A stretch of DNA of 64,000 nucleotides from Giardia muris. Lineage: Eukaryota; Fornicata; Diplomonadida; Hexamitidae. A program made the position numbers and the translations under genes. The stretch covers positions 2,418,001 through 2,482,000 of the forward strand of contig CM016925.1 of NCBI GenBank assembly GCA_006247105.1. Direction: 5' to 3'. This document shows, piece after piece, positions 25,701-33,920 of the stretch. The notes beneath the pieces are model-generated. The model made no database searches. It had not been told where the DNA came from and was given only the letters and a program-made list of their open reading frames with translations. Every line of letters begins with the position of its first letter. Position 1 is the stretch's first letter.

Positions 25701-28069
25701 AGGCGCTCACTTATGTAGTCTGAGACCTCCTTATTACTCAGGAAGTCGGGCTGAATCCCTTGTGGCCGTGATGGAGGCCTATCAATGATCCCATCGTAGC
25801 CTGCAACGTATGAAGCATAAAGACTAAGCATCCGGTCCATCTCCTTCATCGAGATACCTGTCTGTACCTGCTTCCATGGATGTGGCCTCCCATCACTTCC
25901 AATATCCTGGCCACTCCAAGTACCTTCATAATCGGAATCTGTTTCTTTGTACTTCTTTCGAGACCCACCCTTTGAACCCTGCTGTCCTGGACTATCCTTC
26001 TTCCCAACTGACTTGGGAACATGCTTCTGTATTAAGTTGGCGAGCTCATCATTACCCTCTGGGTTCTGAGCCACTCGCATCACCTTTGAGAGCATATCTC
26101 TCTTATCTCCACCCTCAGCAATCATCTGAAGAAGTTGTTGCATCGTAGGGTCACCAGATAGGAACTGGCCCAAGATTAGACGAAGATCTGCTAACTGATC
26201 GCTACTTAGCCCAAGGTTATCCAGGAGCCCGCCGATATCGATTTTATTGGCTTGATAGAAGCTTGTAACGACCTTATTGTAGTCGTTCTTGCCGGGGGGA
26301 CAATAGTAAACCGTACTCGGCGGTGCTGTTGAGGTGGGAGTAGTCTTCGAAAAGCTCACACGCCTTTCGGAGGTCCCCTCTTCCGGAAGAGAGATCATCT
26401 TAGTCACGGTGCCATCCAGGACGCTTATCCGCGAGGCTGCAAGGACCGCAGACGCGCTTCCCGCGGGGGCTCCGGACCCAACCACGTTCTTCAGGCCCTT
26501 CGGCGTGCTTCCACGGCGCGTCGAGGGCGTTCGACGTTGGCCTGCGGACGGAGCCCTGGTGGACTCTAAGGAGATTGGGGTCCCAAGATCAGCAGCTTGG
26601 AGAGCATCTTTGACGAAGGTCTCGCCGAAGCCATCACGATCTGTCAAGAGGTTGAACCCTGTGAGATCGAAGACGAACTTCTTGATTCGAAGGTCATCGG
26701 CCTCATCCTGTGCCTTACCTGGTGATTGAGAGCCTTGTACCTCATTTCTATCACTATGGCCTTGCTTTCGGCCGTCATCATAGACTGGAGTATCTGTAGT
26801 CGCTTCTCCTTGAGAACCTCCCGCTTTATCTGCACGAGCACGTTGGATATCACGCTCGTTCTCTGCTGCAGCTAGCCGACGTAACAGATCTGCGATCTCT
26901 CTATCCTTATCTGCAAGCTGTTTCGACATATTATCGGGCACCACCTGCGATGTCGCTGCTTGCGTCTGTAATTGAGCTTGTAACTGGCTCAAGGAAGCTC
27001 TAGCATTATCACTTTCTCGTTCGAGATCGGAATTGGATTGACGAAGCTCCTTCAATTGGGATATCAAATCCTCAATCATTTCATTGAGCTTAAAGATCGT
27101 GCTATCCTTCTCCCCATTCATCTGCTGAAGTGAGCTTATCTGTTCTTTCAACGCATCGATGATGGCCTGAAGCTCAGGGATTTTCCCGAGCTCTGCAAGC
27201 ATGGTCTCATACTTCGCCTTAAGAGTTTCAAGTTCAGTTTGAATACGGGCACGAGCTTCAGCCTCCTGACTAACCCGTAATTCAAGCTCGACGATTTCTT
27301 TTGCTCCGGTACGACTACTCTTCTTAAGCTCCGGAATGGTCACATCACTTGTCCATTCGCTTTCCGGCATTCCATCGGGACGATAAACGGTGCCAACACG
27401 TTTCTTCTGTGTTAGTTGCTCAGTCAGGCTATTGATCTGCTGGGTAAGCTTCTCACGTTCGGCTTGTGCGGTTTTCATTAGCCGAGAGTTCTCATTAAGA
27501 AGTTGTTCGCAATACTTTCGAAGACGTTCAAGATCTGAGGAGATGGATACCATAACATCCTCTGCTTTTAGCCGTGCCTGAAGTTCTGCGATAACGACCG
27601 CACAGAACTCGCTTTCGATATCATGTTTAAACTTATGTAGCGTTAGGCGGCGGAACGCCTTCTCCGCTTGGTCAATGAAGGGCTCGAAGAGGGGCAAGAC
27701 ATTTTTCGGGGCCAAGTGGTCAGTCATTGGATCACAACCCAAAGAGGCTTCGAAGAGGACGTACAGGGGACGATTAGTGATTTCTCCCCGTAGTTCATTG
27801 AAGAGTCCTGTGATCATCTGGGCCATATATGTGTTCAGAGACGATACCAGAGTTGTGACATGCTCTCTGAACTCACGATTGAGGTACGCGAAAATGGCTG
27901 CACGACTAGAAGGACCAGAATTCGTCTCCGTGGTACTAGCTTGCATCGGGACGGGAAGTGACTGGTTGAGTAATGCAAGGGCAGGAGGTTGGATCGTATG
28001 TGATGAAACCCCCGATACCGAGTCGGCTCCTCCGCCGGTGATAGAAAGGTCCGAGAACTCTAGTGGCAT
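22700..28069 (-). CDS. Giant coiled-coil protein, paralogue 2 of a three-member family
   Basis: A 1789-residue protein, the longest in the window. The N-terminal module is at about residues 100-140 (RPLYVLFEASLGCDP, then DHLAPKNVLPLF). Coiled coil runs from about 155 to 420. The shared landmark GTVYRPDG lies about 120 residues after the module. The remaining 1350 residues alternate disordered Ser/Thr/Pro-rich sequence with short helical blocks (for example VSDYISERLKNEHDRTREEV, which has a counterpart in paralogue 3, and KEMDRMLSLYASYVAG). The ATG at 28069 follows GTCAAAA; an in-frame ATG at 28117 adds a poor N-terminus. No enzymatic motif is seen. A 124-bp divergent region separates it from the V-ATPase c'' gene. 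Confidence 0.82.
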   Translation of the reverse strand: MPLEFSDLSITGGGADSVSGVSSHTIQPPALALLNQSLPVPMQASTTETNSGPSSRAAIFAYLNREFREHVTTLVSSLNTYMAQMITGLFNELRGEITNRPLYVLFEASLGCDPMTDHLAPKNVLPLFEPFIDQAEKAFRRLTLHKFKHDIESEFCAVVIAELQARLKAEDVMVSISSDLERLRKYCEQLLNENSRLMKTAQAEREKLTQQINSLTEQLTQKKRVGTVYRPDGMPESEWTSDVTIPELKKSSRTGAKEIVELELRVSQEAEARARIQTELETLKAKYETMLAELGKIPELQAIIDALKEQISSLQQMNGEKDSTIFKLNEMIEDLISQLKELRQSNSDLERESDNARASLSQLQAQLQTQAATSQVVPDNMSKQLADKDREIADLLRRLAAAENERDIQRARADKAGGSQGEATTDTPVYDDGRKQGHSDRNEVQGSQSPGKAQDEADDLRIKKFVFDLTGFNLLTDRDGFGETFVKDALQAADLGTPISLESTRAPSAGQRRTPSTRRGSTPKGLKNVVGSGAPAGSASAVLAASRISVLDGTVTKMISLPEEGTSERRVSFSKTTPTSTAPPSTVYYCPPGKNDYNKVVTSFYQANKIDIGGLLDNLGLSSDQLADLRLILGQFLSGDPTMQQLLQMIAEGGDKRDMLSKVMRVAQNPEGNDELANLIQKHVPKSVGKKDSPGQQGSKGGSRKKYKETDSDYEGTWSGQDIGSDGRPHPWKQVQTGISMKEMDRMLSLYASYVAGYDGIIDRPPSRPQGIQPDFLSNKEVSDYISERLKNEHDRTREEVLANQTLEKIERLQKDITIAVNVKDAWCQTRNVDNSSGLTCEESGGDNDETTRMGRVEQVIKRSDIPVFKVKYDRAPRDWTVKGVFARLYNNAAEIRAKQNRLRAECQQRDALAYAKYLRAQNRYMADGSLLRRASEFEEEADKYGAEVRTWDAELSRFAPVTSEEGRDQPSRTKQVEDEQHLPLDIDLTTATYESLIRITSVAPPSPDFAEVLSRTAPSKSSTPLNRTAERTTTIVTVEAMPPRGTTNDSSTSRTGRSNSVPKVPSIQVQHTLKQVDAAGGVSVEQLVEKQGSQGLQRHGSKPVIFGYARLQPVESPRLSLGDKDTHPPTEKQPVLDLTIKGDMRPEDLNTTSREPKESGTRKATPRVLPPLVGGSVGSEVPSHITHKVVYDANGRLVLEQELYEAIVYKDLLSNPESLQIKERGARLIVIVPGTSQSVEIPKDLLRRMKENLDRLVEFIQKPGISNFYGNDIIGRVQNRERIQPSSDAPDVSLGVSGSISASNRTPRHKSNFVPDPEMSDFIEPAGMSSGNINTNRALFEKKIELGLADSTGQIRVGEETTGQALRPLSSSYKNIPTTEWRAKINHLDDQGEISCTDPSFGLSIVHVDENPDRPPEDVPVRIPRPLQSKRDNTLTDTERISKRLTEVMESADNRVLKSDEGDASYPVLQGGEGLPVFNLQQMQQLVDAVPSCSFEVEEVTGSRTPRSSIVRYGPLQGQQGTSALVPPRSQSRSPRAYKHPHPTDTQETLQLSGTDLQFTEVTSPTHSSSTSPVIVPQSPGRGDPLTQEELMVRSFEQQAAAILADSGLGQPLTGSGYGHHKLPLYNPQDSRFIINSLHIKKGSEVPITTPAAPRTEKGYKILKQDQADLSGSHHDSTSAAFLPNNYLPGKPAPYEPFIQKPTINVEQGLLASASERALRASGKNESAELLRSVLGESGTTSGYVESSTEGSQLLEQPRLFLTRLSKDLKDIRDADSTAFLSQTRRKG

Positions 28070-28193
28070 TTTTGACTCATTGCTGCATCCAGGTTTCTTC
28101 CTTGAGAGGCTCATCACCAGTTCATCTAGGAGAAGGCCCTCATTTATCTGGACTGAGTCTCATTGTGTCATGAGTCATGAGCCCTAAAAGAAA

Positions 28194-28715
28194 ATGACCT
28201 TGACAGACTTCCAGAACCTTATTGAGGGGACCTCGCCCTTCTTTTACGTGACCGTGGGCTGCTACATAGCTATAGGCTTCTCGATACTAGGGGCGGCGAT
28301 CGGTATCTTCAACGTAGGTGCATCCTTAGTCACTTCAACCATTCATCATCCTGAGATTCGTTCGAAGAACTTGCTATCAATCCTATTCTGCGAGGCGATA
28401 GCCCTCTATGGCGTCATCTTGGGCGTGGTCATGGCTACCACGGTCAACCAGGACCTGAACGACTTACATTTACAAGGGGTTGATGATATGCAGAGGATCG
28501 AGTATTTATCAGAGAGCTTCCGTTTTGGAGGTGCTGGGACTGCCGTTGGCTTAACAAACTTTGCGGCTGCCATTACTGTTGGAGTTGTTGGGAGCACTGT
28601 CACCATTTCCCATTCAAACGAACCGTCCATCTTCGTCAAGCTTTTCATCTGCGAGATCTTTGCTGAGGCCATCGCGCTCATTGGACTGATCTGCGGCATC
28701 GTCATGATCATCTGA
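28194..28715 (+). CDS. VMA16: V-ATPase proteolipid subunit c''
   Basis: A 173-residue membrane protein with four hydrophobic helices. It matches the c'' (ATP6V0B/Vma16) type of rotor proteolipid: AIGFSILGAAIGIFNVG, KNLLSILFCEAIALYGVILG with the proton-carrying glutamate at 67, FGGAGTAVGLTNFAAAITVG, and FVKLFICEIFAEAIALIG. The short loop before helix 3 and the KNL segment favour c'' over c. It lacks the extra N-terminal helix of some c'' proteins. It would sit in the membrane V0 ring of the proton pump that acidifies peripheral vesicles. The ATG follows CTAAAAGAAA. An AGTGAAT signal overlaps its stop. V-ATPase B lies 5 kb downstream on the same strand. Confidence 0.93.
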   Translation: MTLTDFQNLIEGTSPFFYVTVGCYIAIGFSILGAAIGIFNVGASLVTSTIHHPEIRSKNLLSILFCEAIALYGVILGVVMATTVNQDLNDLHLQGVDDMQRIEYLSESFRFGGAGTAVGLTNFAAAITVGVVGSTVTISHSNEPSIFVKLFICEIFAEAIALIGLICGIVMII

Positions 28716-28721
28716 GTGAAT
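28715..28721 (+). terminator. AGTRAAY polyadenylation-type signal at V-ATPase c'' stop
   Basis: AGTGAAT begins on the last base of the TGA stop. It matches the consensus reported for Giardia mRNA 3' ends. Confidence 0.6.
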
Positions 28722-28740
28722 CGATGGTGCGCCCAAAAAA

Positions 28741-31700
28741 ATGCGTCCCGAAAGCCGAGGGACGGCTCCTCATAGCCTCGGCTCCTCGTTTGTGGCGTCG
28801 CCCCCGCTCCTTCGGCGGACACCTGAGAGGGTCATTGGGGAAATTCTTGACAGCTATTCAAACTGTGTGATGAGTAGTTTCGCGCAGCTACGCGAAAGTA
28901 TCACGAACCGGCCTCTCTTTGTGATGATGGAGCCTCTGCTACAGTGCGACCCTGTGCATGACCATGAAGCTCCAAAGGATGTCTTACCTCTTTTCCAAGC
29001 CTACATAGATAAGGCGGAGTCTCAAGTCCTTAATGTCCCAACCACTTGCTTGCGTATCAAACTTGAAGAGGCTCTTGTAACTCTTATGAAAGAAGCGAAC
29101 GATCTGAATGCCACTTTAAACGATCGACTCGACCGCACTGAATCATTACTTGCAGATTCACAAGCACAACTATTAGCTCAAAAAGACGTCATGATTAACG
29201 TACTAAAAAAGAAGTCCGACGAGAAGCTGAAGCAGCTTACTGAGATCCAAACTCTCAAAGAACAACTGCATCAACGGAAGGCCCATAGTGGTGTTGAGCT
29301 TTATAGGCCGGACTTTGGGTTTGATGGTACCAAGCGTGGTCTAGGAGAGGAAGGAGATGAACTCCGAGAACAATGGCTGATCAAGTTGCGTGAAAAGGAC
29401 GTTGAGATCGCCCGATTGCAAAAGGACCTCCAGAATGCTAAGACAGAGCTCGATTTGGCTAAGACGCTTGGAAAGGCTTCCCTTGACGAGGCCGAGCAGA
29501 ACCGTCTCGCCGCTCTCAGCAAGAACAACCAAGCCCTTTCACTTGAAGATCAGAACCGTCTGTTACGAGCACGACTTGATGAGCTTGAGAAGTCGGTCGG
29601 CCTCGACTCGACAGCCCAAAAGAAACTCATTGACCAGCTTAAGGCCGAGGTCTCCGAGCTTACAAGAAAGCGTGCAATATCAGATGAAGCTCTTTCTACA
29701 GCAAATCAACGGCTTGATGAATACAATAGAAAGGTGGTCTTTCTTGAGGAGCAGCTAGCCACAGAAAAGCAGAAGCGCGCCAATAATGAAGATACACTTC
29801 GGAAAGAGCTTGAGCGTACAACTATGGAACTGATGAAGACTAAAGACGAGCTTCGGCGGCAGGCCTTGGAGGCCGACCGCTTATCCGCACTCCTTGAGCT
29901 GAAACAAAGAGAGTCGGAAGGAGATGATATACTAGCTTCCATGTCCGATGAGTTGGAAAGACTAAAGAAAGAGAATAGTCGTCTGACGAGCGATCTTAAG
30001 GTCTATCATTCCAAGTTAGCCAATGCCACTGCACGCCTAATGCGTGCCAGTGATAACCATTCTGCCCTACAATCACGGCAGACGATTAGAGAGGTTTCCG
30101 AACTCTTCGACACTAGCGATTTGCAGCACATTGCACATGAGTTAGGAACGGATGTTGACGTCTCCGACCTTCCCTTTGACCAAGAAGGGCTATCCGGGAA
30201 TGAGATAAGCGCATTAGATGCTGCTGGAGAACGCAGCCCTAGTCCAAAGCCCTCACAACTTCTCATCAACAAGTATCGCGAAATTATCTCAGTGTTGGCT
30301 GCAATCGACGAACCGAACATTCCTCGGACCGTTGCGGGCTTGAACAAGTTCCTACTCGCCGCGATCAAGAACAGATCCAGTGGGACTGGCTTTAGTGAGT
30401 TCCTAGAGAAAGGAGGAGCAGGACAGCAGGAAAAGGGTTCAGGAGTCCGAAAAGGGAAGAAATCTGTACGTTCTTCGCCATATCCGCAGCCTGAGGCCTC
30501 CGAGTCCTCTAAGGCTGGGTCTACTGGGCGTCGTAGTAATCTAGTTAAAAAGCCTGTGGCAAATGATGATCTAGCCAGGCTTCTTGCTCGTGATGATGTT
30601 GATGAATATATAAGCCAACGGATACAAGAAGGGATCGACGCCTTCCAAGAGGCTTACACTGCGGGTACGGGTGCGCACATTTTGCAGAACATTCGTGATA
30701 CCGCAGTCTCTCGGCTCGACCAAATTTCTCATCGATCATGTCAGACGATTCTATCTTATGTTGGTGAATCTATGCGTACCTTATCGAACTCTGAGATCAT
30801 TGATGAGACAAAGGGGAAATTTCAGGACCCGGAAGGGCGTTGGCGTGCTATTTCTCATGGGAATCTTCCTGAAACGGCTGAGCCCACTAGTCGTTCAGCA
30901 AACGAAGAACGCCTTGCTCTATATAACAAAACTTCAGATTGTAACCTACCCTTTAGTGATCCGAATCACCCCATCTACTCAAGAGACGCCGGGGTCGTCG
31001 CGAACATTGCTGGCCCAACCCTTGGGCTACATTCACCGAATTCTAAGAGGCTACATAAGGATACCCCAGATAAGCTTACTACGGATGATCTAATCACTCA
31101 CATCGACAATGAAGTCCAATTGAGTACCAACTATGCGAAACAAAAGGCTGAGGCCTACAAGGCATATGCACGTAGATATAAGGGTGTGGGCTGTAATGCC
31201 CTTTCATTCACTCAACAAATCGCCCAACTTGATAGTGCTAAGGGTTTCATGAACTCCCTTGTCATCCGCTCTGCCGCCCCAACTGAATCTGCATCCATAA
31301 CGACTCCGAAGTCAATATCTCGTACACGTAATCCGAAACGGTCACCAGAGTTATCAGTTCAAGAACATAGTTCCACACCACAAACCTTACCTCGATCTGT
31401 GCATTCCGTCAGTAATATTCACGGTTTAAGTGTATCATCCTTACAGCAAGAAGTGTCCGAACAGCAGACTCGAACGTCGAAGCCTATTATCGTGCAGAAC
31501 TCAACCACAAAACTAGACCGTAAAGTTCCTCGAGCGCTTGCAAGCCCATCACCCATGGACCTTCCCCCTATCAATCCAGGACCCTCATCAGTTGAACCCT
31601 CAAGTTGTCTTGATTCCACACTGCATATTACTACTACGGGGACAGAAATTAATGCTCGTGCGAATATTCAAGAGGCGACATTCGTTGATAGTCGTCCAAT

Positions 31701-33267
31701 GACCCCGCGCACGATCAGTACGGCCATCCAACTCATAGATGGAACCGAGGCCGATGGTATCTATATCCGAATGACCAAGGATGGCATAATCAACGGGCAA
31801 ATCGTTGTTAAGGATGGTGCCATCATTAGTCTTAGTTACCGAGTGGCAGAAATGGCGAGAATCAATAGAGTCATGTATTGTACGGTAGTTCCTAATAAGG
31901 AGAGGTCCCATGCCTCCCCTGTTAGCACTCCCGTTGCGGAACAACCATCCTCTCTGCCTATCGCCCTTGCGAAGAACATGGCTCCTCCCGAAGCCGTCGT
32001 GTCTCCAGCCTTGGATGAGTTCGTTTCGAGTAAGCAGAATGACATTCCAGATCACTCAAACGTTGTTTCGGCAAACCTCAGTATCGTAACTATCATGGAG
32101 GCCACCCACGACTCTCTTCTAGGCGGTGATAATCCGCGAATTCGTGGTACCGTGAATGGGCCAGATCTTGGGCCTCGAGATTCGGTCTTTTCAAAGCATT
32201 TTTCTCTATCAATCATTACCGATAAAGTAGAGTCATCCGAGGCTGATGCAGTTCCATCGCAAGAAAAAGTCATCGACGACTTGACTATTGCGGAGAACCT
32301 TGCCGAAGAAACGCCTCAGCACACACGTGTTGCTGACCAAACACGTACCGATCAATCACTTCACTCTGCCGATGGAATCTTCATGGGAGTAAGCGCCATT
32401 GAGTTGCAACGCTCCAGTGTCCTCGATGGCTCGTTTTCAGGGTCTCACTCTCCTTCACAGTTAACTCTCAGTACCGAGTGTCTCGATGACGCTGTGATGA
32501 ATGCATTGTCATCTTTACCCTCTTCCGAATGCCCAACGGCCGAACCAAGAAAGGTTCGGATGTCTCAACGAGAACTTGAGCTGACGGAACCTGGGGCTGT
32601 GCTTCAGACGATTCGAATTCATGATACAACTGGTACTGATAGGACGATCGAGGTAGTTACCCGAGTCACAGACACTCCCTATCCGTACACGAGCAGCCAA
32701 GAGGCTCACCGGCCTTTGCCACAGACACTACCGCGTGTCGAAGCTAAGGAGTTCGTCTATGACCTTGGGGCTATGAAGCACGCAACGCTAGAGGGTGCTA
32801 GCCTCCGCAATACCACCACGGGGAACGAAATTCTAGAGAAGGCGCTCAGTGTTAAGACCATAGCACGTGTCGGGGGCTTCCATGAGCACCCGCAACACAC
32901 CTTCGGAACGGCGGTCTCACGTGCGAGTCGACAGATCCCTGTCGATGATTCTGCAGTCATTCGTCTTTATCGTAAGCCTCCAGGTGCAGCCCCCTCCCCA
33001 ACAGTCGTCATCCTTAATCAGTTAGCCGGGCTGAATAGTCCGGAGGTCGAATCACCCACACATGTCAGTTTCTCCAGTTGCTTTGAACCCACGCGTAGCA
33101 ATAGCGTGACTCGAGAGGTCAGGACTGAAGCACCTCTGGTGGATATTGTGGCACCTGACCCTCCTATTGAGGTTATCAAACAACCCAGGGAACCAACATT
33201 ATCAAAGCCAAAGTACTACACTACCACGAAGGGCGTTCGTAACACTCCTACCGACACCTCTAAGTGA
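28741..33267 (+). CDS. Giant coiled-coil protein, paralogue 3 of a three-member family
   Basis: A 1508-residue protein. The N-terminal module begins at residue 57 (RPLFVMMEPLLQCDP, then DHEAPKDVLPLF). Coiled coil fills about 95-440 and the landmark VELYRPDFG lies about 115 residues after the module. The segment DVDEYISQRIQEGIDAFQEA near 620 parallels one in paralogue 2. The C-terminal 900 residues are largely disordered, with Ser/Thr/Pro-rich tracts and short ordered islands (GTEADGIYIRMTKDGIINGQ). No catalytic motifs are seen. The ATG follows seven A residues. It begins 25 bp after the c'' stop. I infer that the three paralogues arose by duplication and then diverged strongly outside the N-terminal module. 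Confidence 0.82.
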   Translation: MRPESRGTAPHSLGSSFVASPPLLRRTPERVIGEILDSYSNCVMSSFAQLRESITNRPLFVMMEPLLQCDPVHDHEAPKDVLPLFQAYIDKAESQVLNVPTTCLRIKLEEALVTLMKEANDLNATLNDRLDRTESLLADSQAQLLAQKDVMINVLKKKSDEKLKQLTEIQTLKEQLHQRKAHSGVELYRPDFGFDGTKRGLGEEGDELREQWLIKLREKDVEIARLQKDLQNAKTELDLAKTLGKASLDEAEQNRLAALSKNNQALSLEDQNRLLRARLDELEKSVGLDSTAQKKLIDQLKAEVSELTRKRAISDEALSTANQRLDEYNRKVVFLEEQLATEKQKRANNEDTLRKELERTTMELMKTKDELRRQALEADRLSALLELKQRESEGDDILASMSDELERLKKENSRLTSDLKVYHSKLANATARLMRASDNHSALQSRQTIREVSELFDTSDLQHIAHELGTDVDVSDLPFDQEGLSGNEISALDAAGERSPSPKPSQLLINKYREIISVLAAIDEPNIPRTVAGLNKFLLAAIKNRSSGTGFSEFLEKGGAGQQEKGSGVRKGKKSVRSSPYPQPEASESSKAGSTGRRSNLVKKPVANDDLARLLARDDVDEYISQRIQEGIDAFQEAYTAGTGAHILQNIRDTAVSRLDQISHRSCQTILSYVGESMRTLSNSEIIDETKGKFQDPEGRWRAISHGNLPETAEPTSRSANEERLALYNKTSDCNLPFSDPNHPIYSRDAGVVANIAGPTLGLHSPNSKRLHKDTPDKLTTDDLITHIDNEVQLSTNYAKQKAEAYKAYARRYKGVGCNALSFTQQIAQLDSAKGFMNSLVIRSAAPTESASITTPKSISRTRNPKRSPELSVQEHSSTPQTLPRSVHSVSNIHGLSVSSLQQEVSEQQTRTSKPIIVQNSTTKLDRKVPRALASPSPMDLPPINPGPSSVEPSSCLDSTLHITTTGTEINARANIQEATFVDSRPMTPRTISTAIQLIDGTEADGIYIRMTKDGIINGQIVVKDGAIISLSYRVAEMARINRVMYCTVVPNKERSHASPVSTPVAEQPSSLPIALAKNMAPPEAVVSPALDEFVSSKQNDIPDHSNVVSANLSIVTIMEATHDSLLGGDNPRIRGTVNGPDLGPRDSVFSKHFSLSIITDKVESSEADAVPSQEKVIDDLTIAENLAEETPQHTRVADQTRTDQSLHSADGIFMGVSAIELQRSSVLDGSFSGSHSPSQLTLSTECLDDAVMNALSSLPSSECPTAEPRKVRMSQRELELTEPGAVLQTIRIHDTTGTDRTIEVVTRVTDTPYPYTSSQEAHRPLPQTLPRVEAKEFVYDLGAMKHATLEGASLRNTTTGNEILEKALSVKTIARVGGFHEHPQHTFGTAVSRASRQIPVDDSAVIRLYRKPPGAAPSPTVVILNQLAGLNSPEVESPTHVSFSSCFEPTRSNSVTREVRTEAPLVDIVAPDPPIEVIKQPREPTLSKPKYYTTTKGVRNTPTDTSK

Positions 33268-33411
33268 TAACGCACTCAGAATAGGTAGGGCTTAACCTCA
33301 TTGAGCTTTCAATGAGCTAACTTGGTCATACTGTCCTCAGAAGCATCGCTGGAAGCAGTTTCCATGGGGTTTCAAAGATCTCAACTTGATATCCGTTGTC
33401 GTATAGATAAA

Positions 33412-33897
33412 ATGCTACAAAGGCCGCGGAACCCTCATATAATCCAGCGCATGCTGGCACAGGAGAAGAGGGACCCCGACCCAAACTACCAGATCTTTCT
33501 TCCCGACCCGAGCAACCTTCTCGAGATTCATTTCTCCGTACACGGTCCTCAAGGCACTCTTTATGAGGGCGGGATCTATCATGGACTGATCATGCTTGAT
33601 CCCGATCACCCCTTCAAGCCACCTCACATCCAGATGCTCACTCCCAGCGGTAGGTTCGAAACGCACAAGAACATTTGCTTCTCGTTCACTGCCTACCATC
33701 CTGAGACCTGGTCCCCGGCCTGTAAGCTGCGGGATATTATCATTGGTCTGTCCAGCATGTTCGACGCAACGAAGGAAGTTGGACTGGGATTCATCCAGAA
33801 CCCGAATCCCAGTGATGTCGTCGAGTGCAGGGAGAAAAGCCGGACCTACCAGTGCACGCAGTGTAGCGCGAACCACTCTCTCCTCTCCAGTCAGTAA
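33412..33897 (+). CDS. Ubiquitin-conjugating enzyme E2, UBC6/UBE2J type, without tail anchor
   Basis: A 161-residue UBC domain. The order YEGGIYHGLIMLDPDHPFKPPHIQMLTPSGRF is typical of the UBE2J/Ubc6 class. So is NICFSFTAYHPETWSP, with the catalytic Cys at about 89, in place of the HPN motif of ordinary E2s. Ubc6-type enzymes normally carry a C-terminal transmembrane tail that fixes them to the ER for ERAD. Here the protein ends in a hydrophilic tail with a CTQC pair and no hydrophobic span. The start at 33412 follows GATAAA; the frame is open upstream to 33322. AGTAAAC overlaps the stop. The V-ATPase B start lies 23 bp downstream. Confidence 0.85.
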   Translation: MLQRPRNPHIIQRMLAQEKRDPDPNYQIFLPDPSNLLEIHFSVHGPQGTLYEGGIYHGLIMLDPDHPFKPPHIQMLTPSGRFETHKNICFSFTAYHPETWSPACKLRDIIIGLSSMFDATKEVGLGFIQNPNPSDVVECREKSRTYQCTQCSANHSLLSSQ

Positions 33898-33899
33898 AC
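33893..33899 (+). terminator. AGTRAAY polyadenylation-type signal at E2 stop
   Basis: AGTAAAC contains the E2 stop TAA. Confidence 0.6.
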
Positions 33900-33920
33900 G
33901 GCCGTGCGACAGACACAAAA

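Noticed and set aside
26640..32760. F-V-[FY]-D-L strings in paralogues 2 and 3 as a further shared domain
   Set aside because: The strings occur in different order relative to the YIS block and are short, so chance similarity is likely.
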